Program-made: the position numbers and the translations under genes
The notes under the pieces: model-generated
What the model saw: the letters and a program-made list of their open reading frames with translations, nothing else
What the model was told of the DNA's origin: nothing
The model's database searches: none
Source of the DNA: Bacteroidota bacterium
Lineage (GTDB): Bacteria > Bacteroidota > Bacteroidia > B-17B0 > Aurantibacillaceae
Reading direction: 5' to 3'
Length of the DNA stretch: 8,986 nt
Assembly: GCA_025359355.1 (NCBI GenBank)
Contig: JANYGR010000130.1
Span: forward strand, 1-8,986
Shown here: positions 1 to 5,933 of the stretch, one piece after another
How the letters are laid out: each line of letters begins with the position of its first letter
Position numbering within the stretch: position 1 is the first letter of the stretch

Positions 1-1025
1 GGTATATGACGCATCATATTTAAAAGCATATTATACTTTTTAGGCATATCTGTTTTTATTTGATCGATCATTTGTTCATTCACACACCTCACCGTTTCTT
101 TAATGGTAGTAAGGTTTTGGGGAAGTATACGGTAAAATAAAAAAAGAACGCAGTTTGTAATTATAGGACCAACAGCTCCCCTTCGTCTTCCATCATAAGG
201 AATAGGTAACCACAAAACACCATCGGTTCCACGTTTTTTTTGCAGAGCATGAATGATATGAGAACAGCATGAAATTAAAAAAATATTGATCCCAAATTTA
301 GCACCGTTCTTTATAGCATTTTCATCAATACGTTGTGTTTCTGTATTATTAAATTGTATAATCTTATGCTTAAATGTATTATGTGATGAAGGAGTAAGAT
401 TATTTACAATGCTTGCTATTGGAGCTTTTGAAGAGGTTTCAATAAAATGCTTTACTTCATACATGTTTTTGATGTATTGAACTAATGGTGTTTTTATTTC
501 CTTATCAGGAAAGTAGTTAGCAAAATCTTCTTGGGTGATGGGGCTATCTTCATTCAAATGTTTAATTAACATGCCTGCGCCTCTACCATCCATAATAGTA
601 TGATTCCACGACATCACAAAGGCACTCTTGTTATTTGCATAATGTATAATGTCAAATTCTACTAATTTTTTTGCAGTAACTTGTATGTCTCGAGCGGTAA
701 TATCGGCAGGGATTTCATTGTCAATTTTAGAATCGTGTTGATATATATCTACCAAATTAGTAGTATGCATATATTTCCAATAAGGAATACGTGTTAATGA
801 ACCTTTCACTAAGGTCACATTACATAACCAGTGTACAATAGGAGATCTGTTGATGTTAGTAATGATGTTGTTGATGGTAACTTCATTATCTAAAAAAAAG
901 GCGATTCGAACAACATTGCCTCCAGCATGATACTTCTTAGCATGAGTTTCAAGCATTAAATGAAAGCAATCAGCACCACTTAAATATACTTTTGATGGAT
1001 ATGTTAAGTTTGTTGGCAACGACAT
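1..1025 (-). CDS. Condensation/CAT-fold acyltransferase, C-terminus cut by window edge
   Basis: I translated this frame by hand: it is open for 341 codons from an ATG at 1023-1025 to the window edge with no stop, so the C-terminus is missing. An in-frame TAA lies 15 nt before the ATG, and AAGGA at 1038-1042 could be a weak ribosome binding site. The key motif is NHTIMDG at residues 141-147, which matches the HHxxxDG active site of the condensation, wax ester synthase and chloramphenicol acetyltransferase superfamily. The second, catalytic His (142) and the Asp-Gly are kept, while the first His is Asn. A second conserved-looking block, PIPYDGRRRG followed by GPIITN (residues 274-291), resembles the later motif of wax-ester-synthase/PapA-like enzymes. 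No signal peptide or membrane segment is evident, so it is probably cytosolic. It follows the ACP gene by 25 nt, so an acyl or aminoacyl group carried by that ACP is the likely donor. Family is fairly secure; substrate is unknown. Confidence 0.8.
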   Translation of the reverse strand, partial: MSLPTNLTYPSKVYLSGADCFHLMLETHAKKYHAGGNVVRIAFFLDNEVTINNIITNINRSPIVHWLCNVTLVKGSLTRIPYWKYMHTTNLVDIYQHDSKIDNEIPADITARDIQVTAKKLVEFDIIHYANNKSAFVMSWNHTIMDGRGAGMLIKHLNEDSPITQEDFANYFPDKEIKTPLVQYIKNMYEVKHFIETSSKAPIASIVNNLTPSSHNTFKHKIIQFNNTETQRIDENAIKNGAKFGINIFLISCCSHIIHALQKKRGTDGVLWLPIPYDGRRRGAVGPIITNCVLFLFYRILPQNLTTIKETVRCVNEQMIDQIKTDMPKKYNMLLNMMRHI

Positions 1026-1050
1026 GGTGTGAGTATATCCTTAATAAGGT

Positions 1051-1296
1051 TTATTTGATTAATGTATTTACAATAACTGATAAGGCTTGTATGGTTCTGA
1101 AATTTTCGGGAATTAATTTATCATCAGGAATAACAACGCCGTATTTGCGTTCTATAAATAAAATAATTTCTACAATAGAAAATGAATCGATGCCAATGTC
1201 GCGTAGCACTGTAGTGGCTGTAATGACGGTATTTGGAGCGACAATGTTGTTTACCAAAAAGGTAATGATGTCTGTTTCTATACTTTCAACTTTCAT
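1051..1296 (-). CDS. Acyl carrier protein (phosphopantetheine-binding, free-standing)
   Basis: An 81-residue protein of typical ACP/PCP length. The phosphopantetheine attachment motif is GIDSFS at residues 35-40, with Ser38 as the predicted attachment site, followed by the helix IVEIILFIERKYG. The segment VVIPDDKLIPENFRTIQAL fits the second half of an ACP fold (helix III and the start of helix IV). The protein is therefore expected to carry acyl, aminoacyl or aryl groups as thioesters after activation by a phosphopantetheinyl transferase encoded elsewhere. It is unlikely to be the housekeeping fatty acid ACP: the motif differs from the usual DSLD and no fab genes are nearby. It starts 9 nt after the permease stop and ends 25 nt before the acyltransferase start, so it is almost certainly cotranscribed with both. 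No Shine-Dalgarno sequence is visible. Confidence 0.9.
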   Translation of the reverse strand: MKVESIETDIITFLVNNIVAPNTVITATTVLRDIGIDSFSIVEIILFIERKYGVVIPDDKLIPENFRTIQALSVIVNTLIK

Positions 1297-1305
1297 ATTT
1301 TTAAA

Positions 1306-2604
1306 TTAAATATTTCGTTTTACTCTGTTAATTACTGAGGCAATTGTCATTGTAATTATAAAAAAGATAAATAATTTGAGGGATTCATCTAAGATGCCTT
1401 TAACGCCAGAGCCTCTTAAAAATAATTCATAAAATCCTTCTAAAGCCCAATTTAATGGAGATAGTACGCTAATATGACGCATCAATTCTGGCATAATATA
1501 GGTTGGAACCCATAGTCCACCCAAAGCCGATAATAATAAAATAGATAAAGATCCAACAATAGCTGCTTGTTGTTCGGTGGACGCAATTGTACCTACCATC
1601 ACGCCATAACCAGTGGCAGCAAAAGAGGTGGCCAAGGTAACAATGAAAATACCTAACAAACTATTTCCTAAAACTAACACAGGAAGCCCCAACATAGGCA
1701 GAAATACTAGTCCTACCGACATCATTAATAAAAATTGCAACATGCATACGCACACATAAACAATAATTTTTCCGTTAATCAATAATAAGTAAGAGCTTGG
1801 CATGGTATGTAAACGAAAGACTGAGCCTTCATTTTTTTCTTTCATAATACTTCCTGCTAATGGAATCACAATAAAAAACATAGCGAAGATAGTCCATGCT
1901 GGAACGTTGTGTTGAACGGCATTAGGCACCAATTCGCCAATAATATTTGAAGCATATACTTCTTTATAATTAATAATTTGTGTTTGAGCAAATGCGTTTT
2001 TTGGAGCTTTCGTATTTTCAGGCATCAACTCCGCAATCTGTTCCGAAAATGTTTGGAACATAATTTTAGTTTTGACTATTGAAATAAATTCATGTAAGTT
2101 ACTGGTGATAGAAGTTAAAAATGATTTTTTAGTAACAGGATCAATGAATAACACAATATTGATTGAATCAGTAATCTCAACCGTTGTTTTAGATAAAGAG
2201 TCTTCATCGCTTGGCATGGCAGAGCTAACGAGTTGCCCCACATTTTTGCGAACGGCTTCCGTTGCACCTTTCGGAATAACAATTCCCACTAAAAATTTAC
2301 CCTGTGATACCGCTTGTTTTGCAAGCTCAGCCGTAGCTGGTTTTCCATCTATTGAATCAGAAACCACACATAATTTAGAGTAATGTAAACCTTGCTTAAT
2401 AGAAATCCCTAAAGTGTCATGGTCATTATCCACAATGACAATCGGAATGCCTCGTTCGTTGATGCTTTTAAAGGCAGAGTCCTGAACAAGCGTCATTACT
2501 AATACTAAAACCATTGGCATGATAAATAAAATAGATAACCCTATCTTATCTCTCAATAAAATAATGGTTTCTTTTTTTATAGATGCAAATAATTTATACC
2601 ACAT
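1306..2604 (-). CDS. ABC-2 type exporter permease
   Basis: A 432-residue inner-membrane protein with the layout of the ABC-2 permease family (YhhJ/YbhR/DrrB-like, ABC2_membrane_3). Transmembrane segment 1 is at about residues 21-41. A large extracytoplasmic domain follows at about 43-233 and contains IPIVIVDNDHDTLG (53-66), a pattern often seen at the start of this domain. Five more hydrophobic segments lie at about 236-254, 279-301, 312-340, 347-367 and 408-427. The sequence MKEKNEGSVFRLHTMPSS (254-271), after the second segment, matches the cytoplasmic coupling region that contacts the ATPase. The start codon overlaps the ATPase stop by one base (TAATG on the minus strand), which suggests translational coupling. 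With the upstream ATPase it should form one exporter. The substrate is not evident, but the downstream ACP and acyltransferase point to a lipid-like or acylated product. Confidence 0.9.
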   Translation of the reverse strand: MWYKLFASIKKETIILLRDKIGLSILFIMPMVLVLVMTLVQDSAFKSINERGIPIVIVDNDHDTLGISIKQGLHYSKLCVVSDSIDGKPATAELAKQAVSQGKFLVGIVIPKGATEAVRKNVGQLVSSAMPSDEDSLSKTTVEITDSINIVLFIDPVTKKSFLTSITSNLHEFISIVKTKIMFQTFSEQIAELMPENTKAPKNAFAQTQIINYKEVYASNIIGELVPNAVQHNVPAWTIFAMFFIVIPLAGSIMKEKNEGSVFRLHTMPSSYLLLINGKIIVYVCVCMLQFLLMMSVGLVFLPMLGLPVLVLGNSLLGIFIVTLATSFAATGYGVMVGTIASTEQQAAIVGSLSILLLSALGGLWVPTYIMPELMRHISVLSPLNWALEGFYELFLRGSGVKGILDESLKLFIFFIITMTIASVINRVKRNI

Positions 2605-3356
2605 TAGTCTCTTAATTTACGATTGGTTAAATTTAAAAACACCTGTTCTAAGTTAGTAGAATTGGGAGTATTACTGATTAATTCTTGTGGTGTACCTTGC
2701 GTAATAATTTTTCCGTTATCAATAATGGCTACTTGCGTACAAAAATGCTCAGCCTCTTCCATGTGATGAGAAGTATATATAATGGTAGTTCCCTGTTTAT
2801 TTAATTCCGTTAAATGTTCAATAATCACATTACGAGATTGCACATCGACACCAACGGTTGGCTCATCTAAAAATAGAATTTTTGGTTGATGTAAAATACT
2901 GGCAATTAAATTCACGCGCCGTTTCATGCCTCCCGAGTAGGTCGATACACGTCGATTTGCTGCGTCTGTTAATCCTAATTTCAACAACCAATCTTCTATT
3001 TTGCGTTTTAATTCAGCACCTTTTAAGCCATACATGGAGCCGTAAAAATGTAAATTCTCACGAGCGGTAAGTGATGGATAAAGAGCAATGTCTTGAGGTA
3101 CAACCCCTATGATTTGTTTAATACTGGAGATATCATTACCAAGTGTCATTCCATCAATAATGACTTTCCCACTTGTAGGCGGGAACAAACTACACAGAAT
3201 AGAAATGATAGTTGTTTTTCCAGCCCCATTAGGGCCCAACAAACCAAATATGTCATTCTTGTTTATTGAAAAAGAAACGCCTTTCACAGCTGCCTCGTCA
3301 GCACCTTTAAATGTCTTGGTCAGGTTTTCTATTTCAATGATTGGTTCACTTTTCAT
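2604..3356 (-). CDS. ABC exporter ATP-binding protein
   Basis: A 250-residue nucleotide-binding subunit with all expected motifs: Walker A GPNGAGKTT (41-49), Q-loop VVPQD (85-89, Gln88), signature YSGGMKRR (140-147), Walker B ILFLDEP (160-166) with catalytic Glu165, D-loop VGVD and switch His197 in TSHHMEEAE. The form TYSGGMKRRVNL and the match to CcmA/DrrA/YhhG-type subunits place it with ATPases that pair with ABC-2 permeases in export. It hydrolyses ATP at the cytoplasmic face to drive the adjacent permease. It is the first gene of the four-gene unit. The 124 nt upstream hold a possible nested hairpin but no exact Bacteroidota -7 box on the minus strand; TAGATTTA about 20 nt upstream of the start is one base off TAnnTTTG. 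The permease ATG overlaps the stop of this gene. Confidence 0.95.
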   Translation of the reverse strand: MKSEPIIEIENLTKTFKGADEAAVKGVSFSINKNDIFGLLGPNGAGKTTIISILCSLFPPTSGKVIIDGMTLGNDISSIKQIIGVVPQDIALYPSLTARENLHFYGSMYGLKGAELKRKIEDWLLKLGLTDAANRRVSTYSGGMKRRVNLIASILHQPKILFLDEPTVGVDVQSRNVIIEHLTELNKQGTTIIYTSHHMEEAEHFCTQVAIIDNGKIITQGTPQELISNTPNSTNLEQVFLNLTNRKLRD

Positions 3357-3401
3357 GGTTTTTTGAAGAGTGTAAATCTAAGTAAAAATGCCTATAATAT
3401 T

Positions 3402-3433
3402 GCATTTTCAGGTTGATTTTAATCATAAAATGC
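3402..3433. other. Possible nested hairpin in the ABC operon leader
   Basis: The intergenic stretch between the basic protein gene and the ABC ATPase holds GCATTTT (3402-3408) and its exact complement AAAATGC (3427-3433). Inside these lies a second inverted pair, TGATT (3414-3418) and AATCA (3421-3425). There are 5 unpaired bases on one side and 1 on the other between the two stems. It has no run of T after it typical of an intrinsic terminator. It could end transcription of the upstream gene weakly, or lie in the leader of the ABC operon. In such AT-rich sequence it may also be chance. Confidence 0.3.
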
Positions 3434-3480
3434 CATAATAGAACGCTGAAAATAGCTTTTCTTTAATCTGCGAGTAAAAA

Positions 3481-3846
3481 CTATGTTTTAGACGTTTTCT
3501 CTTTAGGTTGTTTCACTCGTTTTCCTTTTCCTGAGCGATGGAATAAGCGTTGGAAAAAGGGTTCGCGTTTATGATCGCGATTAAGTCCAGCCCTTTGTTT
3601 ACTGCGCTTCATGCGCTTTCGCACTTCTTTGGTTTGAATACGCTTATGATGATTTTTAATTTTTTTTTCTTCAGCGCGTTTATTTCTTCGCTCTTCCTTC
3701 CATTCCTTTTTATCCGCTTTACGTTGTTTTCGCTTACTTTTTAAAGATTGATCTTTTTGTGGACCATTCTCTTGTGCCAAGGAAACATGCTGAAATGCTA
3801 AGCAAAACAATAAACTAAAAACTATTTTTATAATTCTGATTTTCAT
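3481..3846 (-). CDS. Small secreted, highly basic protein
   Basis: A 121-residue protein of unrecognised family. Residues 1-24 form a clear Sec signal peptide: basic MKIRIIK, hydrophobic core IVFSLLFCLAF, and a likely signal peptidase I cut after SLA, giving a mature start of QENGPQ. The mature part is extremely rich in Lys and Arg (for example KSKRKQRKADKKEWKEERR at 36-54) with some Glu, almost no hydrophobic residues apart from a short PFFQRLFH patch near residue 100, and no Cys. It is therefore probably disordered or helical and exported to the periplasm or beyond, where it could bind polyanions such as LPS, nucleic acid or cell-wall polymers; that role is inferred from composition only. 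The open frame with signal peptide supports a real gene. Similar small basic exported proteins occur in Bacteroidota, but I can assign no function. It begins 43 nt after the deaminase stop. Confidence 0.75.
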   Translation of the reverse strand: MKIRIIKIVFSLLFCLAFQHVSLAQENGPQKDQSLKSKRKQRKADKKEWKEERRNKRAEEKKIKNHHKRIQTKEVRKRMKRSKQRAGLNRDHKREPFFQRLFHRSGKGKRVKQPKEKTSKT

Positions 3847-3889
3847 TATAATATAATTAAAAAACGAGTGTTTCTTTTAAATCCAGTGT

Positions 3890-4342
3890 TTACTGATATC
3901 TTACGACTTCTACTCCGAATTTTTTTAAAAATTCCACGCCCTCATCTGTTGGTATTTTTTTGTATTCAGCATAACTGTGTTTATAAAATACTTTTTTGAT
4001 GCCTGTTGTAAAAATCACTCTAGCGCAGGCTATGCAAGGCGATAGAGTAACGTATAACGTTGAGCCTTCAATAGCAGTACTATTTTTTACGGCATACAAA
4101 ATAGCATTTTGTTCGGCATGAAGAGCTAATGAGCAACTACCTTTACTATCTCTAGGGCAACCATGCTCTGGCCATTCGATATCACAATTGTGCGTGCCTG
4201 CCGGCGGACCATTGTATCCTAAGGATACTATACGCGTATCTTTTGTGAGAACTGCTCCTACTTGGGCTTTTACACAGTGTGAGCGGAGAGCTAGCTTTTC
4301 GGCTAACTCCATATAAATGCTATCAAAACTTGGCTTTATCAT
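3890..4342 (-). CDS. dCMP/CMP deaminase family zinc enzyme
   Basis: A 150-residue cytosolic enzyme of the ComEB/deoxycytidylate deaminase family. The zinc-dependent active site is complete: HAEQNAI (75-81) gives the His75 ligand and Glu77 proton shuttle, and SPCIACA (101-107) gives Cys103 and Cys106. The N-terminal QVGAVL (27-32) and GYNGPPAG (42-49) are typical of dCMP deaminases; the latter is part of the substrate/effector region in characterised members. Expected reaction: dCMP to dUMP and ammonia, feeding thymidylate synthesis. Length is normal for the bacterial family. The ATG at 4340-4342 sets the usual N-terminus. A -7-like box TATCTTTG lies about 50 nt upstream, so the gene may have its own promoter in addition to read-through from purE. 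A closely related deaminase with another nucleotide substrate cannot be excluded. Confidence 0.92.
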   Translation of the reverse strand: MIKPSFDSIYMELAEKLALRSHCVKAQVGAVLTKDTRIVSLGYNGPPAGTHNCDIEWPEHGCPRDSKGSCSLALHAEQNAILYAVKNSTAIEGSTLYVTLSPCIACARVIFTTGIKKVFYKHSYAEYKKIPTDEGVEFLKKFGVEVVRYQ

Positions 4343-4390
4343 TTAATTTTGTGAGTAGTGAGGGTTGTTTAATTAATACTTTTTAATTTT

Positions 4391-4398
4391 CAAAGATA
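4391..4398 (-). promoter_or_regulatory. Candidate -7 box for the deaminase gene
   Basis: The minus strand reads TATCTTTG here, an exact match to the Bacteroidota -7 consensus TAnnTTTG. It would start transcription about 40 nt before the deaminase ATG. No TTTG or TTG is present at the usual -33 distance; the purE-side palindrome occupies that region instead. It is therefore only a half-supported promoter. Confidence 0.4.
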
Positions 4399-4413
4399 GT
4401 GATTGTTCTATCA

Positions 4414-4441
4414 TCTCCCCTTTGGGGAGACAGGAGTGGGG
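4414..4441. repeat. REP-like palindrome with G-rich tail (copy 1)
   Basis: A perfect 7-bp stem TCTCCCC (4414-4420) and GGGGAGA (4424-4430) closes a TTT loop, followed by the tail CAGGAGTGGGG (4431-4441). It begins 3 nt beyond the purE stop on the transcribed side. It is far richer in G and C than its surroundings and shares its architecture with the element at 4967-5002. No T-run follows on the minus strand, so it is not a standard terminator. I read it as an interspersed intergenic palindrome of the kind common in Bacteroidota genomes, possibly affecting mRNA 3' ends. Confidence 0.6.
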
Positions 4442-4444
4442 CTC

Positions 4445-4924
4445 TTATTTTTTTATATCCTCAACACTTTTCATCACTTTCTCTTTCAACTCTTCTTTAA
4501 ACAAAATTAATTTATCATAGATGAGCTTGTCTTGGCAACCTAATATTTGTGCTGCTAAAATCCCCGCATTTTGCGCCGCATTAACAGCCACTGTAGCTAC
4601 GGGAACACCGTTTGGCATTTGCACGATTGATAATAACGAATCCCATCCATCTATGGAGTTACTTGATTTTACAGGTACTCCAATCACAGGCAAGGCTGTT
4701 AATGATGCCACCATGCCTGGTAAATGCGCTGCTCCACCAGCGCCAGCAATAATTACTTTCAGTCCGTTTGCATGTGCATTTTTAGCGTATTCAAACATAC
4801 GTTCTGGTGTTCGATGTGCAGATACGATCGTTACTTCATGTGGTATATTTAATTTTTTTAAAAAATCAGCCGCATCATTCATGATGTTTAAATCACTGAT
4901 ACTCCCCATTATTATGCCTACCAT
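4445..4924 (-). CDS. purE: N5-carboxyaminoimidazole ribonucleotide mutase
   Basis: A 159-residue class I PurE, of normal length. Recognisable blocks are GIIMGSISDLNIM (3-15, phosphate/substrate binding), VSAHRTPERMF (34-44) with the catalytic His37 equivalent to His45 of the E. coli enzyme, IIAGAGGAAHLPGM (58-71) and SIVQMPNGVPVATVAV (99-114). It rearranges N5-CAIR to CAIR in de novo purine synthesis, in the cytosol, acting directly after PurK. The purK gene is two genes upstream on the same strand, separated by the secreted TIMP-like gene, which supports the class I (PurK-dependent) assignment. The ATG at 4922-4924 gives the standard N-terminus; there is no clear Shine-Dalgarno sequence. The 97-nt gap upstream holds a palindromic element and no exact -7 box, so transcription probably comes from the purK side. 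Confidence 0.97.
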   Translation of the reverse strand: MVGIIMGSISDLNIMNDAADFLKKLNIPHEVTIVSAHRTPERMFEYAKNAHANGLKVIIAGAGGAAHLPGMVASLTALPVIGVPVKSSNSIDGWDSLLSIVQMPNGVPVATVAVNAAQNAGILAAQILGCQDKLIYDKLILFKEELKEKVMKSVEDIKK

Positions 4925-4966
4925 GTTTATTATTTTATGTTATTGTTTTAATATTACCTTTCATTT

Positions 4967-5002
4967 CCCTTCTTTGAAGGGATATCCATTAGGGCGAGGT
5001 GG
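4967..5002. repeat. REP-like palindrome with G-rich tail (copy 2)
   Basis: A 6-bp stem CCCTTC (4967-4972) and GAAGGG (4976-4981) closes the same TTT loop as copy 1, and a G-rich tail ending AGGGCGAGGTGG (4991-5002) follows on the same side. It lies about 20 nt past the stop of the TIMP-like gene and in the same orientation as the element at 4414-4441. The shared loop, stem size, tail and 3' position suggest one diverged repeat family, although the stem sequences differ at several bases. Confidence 0.55.
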
Positions 5003-5021
5003 TTTTTTATTTAGAATTAGG

Positions 5022-5921
5022 TTAATAGTAGTAAAATTCATCATATGCGGATGGCTTAAATACTTTATTTAATTTTACTATTTCTTTAATTGTCCCGTTC
5101 AAATTATATTTAATCCAAGCTTCTATAATTCTATATTTCTGGTCTAAATTAGCGACTTCTTTTAAGCTACCATCAGAATAATACACGTAGTATTTTCTTT
5201 TTTTTACATCTATTTCTTTATAAACCTTGTTATTAGTCGTTATTACCATCTTTACTTTATTATCCTTTTCAAAAATACTTAGTGTATCATTTACGATTTC
5301 TTTTGAACTAAAAAAATTCCCTTCATTGTTATAGGTAACTATATTAGATGAATCAGGGAAAAACCAAGTGCCTATTTTTTTACCATGTAAATATTGCCCC
5401 TTTGTAGCAATATATTTAATTGAGTCTTTTAAATTCCTTTCAGCATATTCCAAGTATTCTCCTTCTCTTTTAGCGTTTACTAAATTTACTTTAAAATACT
5501 GGCAATCTATTGAAAATGTTTTTTTAGCGAATAATTTAATCAGCATGGTATCTGTAGTAAAATCTATCGGCTTGTTCGCCTTACTTATAAAGTAACTACA
5601 CGCATTCATTTCAAGTCTTTTATTTTTTATAATTGGATCTATTAAATAAGTTCTGTTTTTCTCGAATCCAAGCTCACAGCCTATGAAATCTGTGACATCA
5701 TAAATAATAACAGTGTCTTTATAACTACTTCTTAATTTGTCTAAAACTTCGATTGTAAATACATTATGTTTATTAATATTTTGTATACTTATAATTTTTC
5801 CAACAAAAGAAGTATTGTTATTTCTAAAAAAAGTATAATAATCTTCAATTCCTCTACAACTGCAGGAGAAAATTTCGACAGGTACGAAAAACAATATTAA
5901 TATGGTAATGCATTGTTTCAT
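5022..5921 (-). CDS. Secreted protein with TIMP/NTR-like N-terminus and MORN-like C-terminus
   Basis: A 299-residue exported protein. Residues 1-19 are a signal peptide (hydrophobic TILILFFVPVEIF) and the mature protein probably begins at Cys20, giving an N-terminal CSC. Residues 20-110 fit a netrin/TIMP-like (NTR, OB-fold) domain: CSC at 20-22, SFVGKIISI (38-46), FIGCELGFEKNRTYLI (79-94) and NACSYF (106-111). By analogy with TIMPs, disulfides Cys20-Cys82 and Cys22-Cys108 are expected. IFSC is a poor lipobox, so lipidation of Cys20 is possible but unsure. The C-terminal half carries MORN-variant-like units: GQYLHGKKIGTWFF (175-188), YYVYYSDGSLKEVANL (244-259) and KYNLNGTIKEIVKL (271-284). It starts 12 nt after the purK stop and is followed by purE, so it is probably cotranscribed with purine genes despite having no evident metabolic link. 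Exact function unknown; protease inhibition is only an analogy. Confidence 0.8.
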   Translation of the reverse strand: MKQCITILILFFVPVEIFSCSCRGIEDYYTFFRNNNTSFVGKIISIQNINKHNVFTIEVLDKLRSSYKDTVIIYDVTDFIGCELGFEKNRTYLIDPIIKNKRLEMNACSYFISKANKPIDFTTDTMLIKLFAKKTFSIDCQYFKVNLVNAKREGEYLEYAERNLKDSIKYIATKGQYLHGKKIGTWFFPDSSNIVTYNNEGNFFSSKEIVNDTLSIFEKDNKVKMVITTNNKVYKEIDVKKRKYYVYYSDGSLKEVANLDQKYRIIEAWIKYNLNGTIKEIVKLNKVFKPSAYDEFYYY

Positions 5922-5933
5922 TATAATAAATAG

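Noticed and set aside
286..480. 64-codon plus-strand frame within the first kilobase
   Set aside because: It lies antisense to the acyltransferase frame, which is open for all 341 visible codons and carries a family motif.
992..1309. 105-codon plus-strand frame opposite the ACP gene
   Set aside because: It overlaps the ACP, whose phosphopantetheine motif and spacing in the operon are convincing; the plus-strand translation has no recognisable features.
3884..3895. Short CAGT/ACTG inverted repeat across the deaminase stop codon
   Set aside because: Only 4 bp per arm with no T-run; expected often by chance and not a credible terminator.
4521..5072. 183-codon open frame on the plus strand opposite purE
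   Set aside because: It is antisense to a full-length, clearly recognisable purE, runs into the intergenic palindrome, and its translation shows no family features. It is a shadow of purE codon use.
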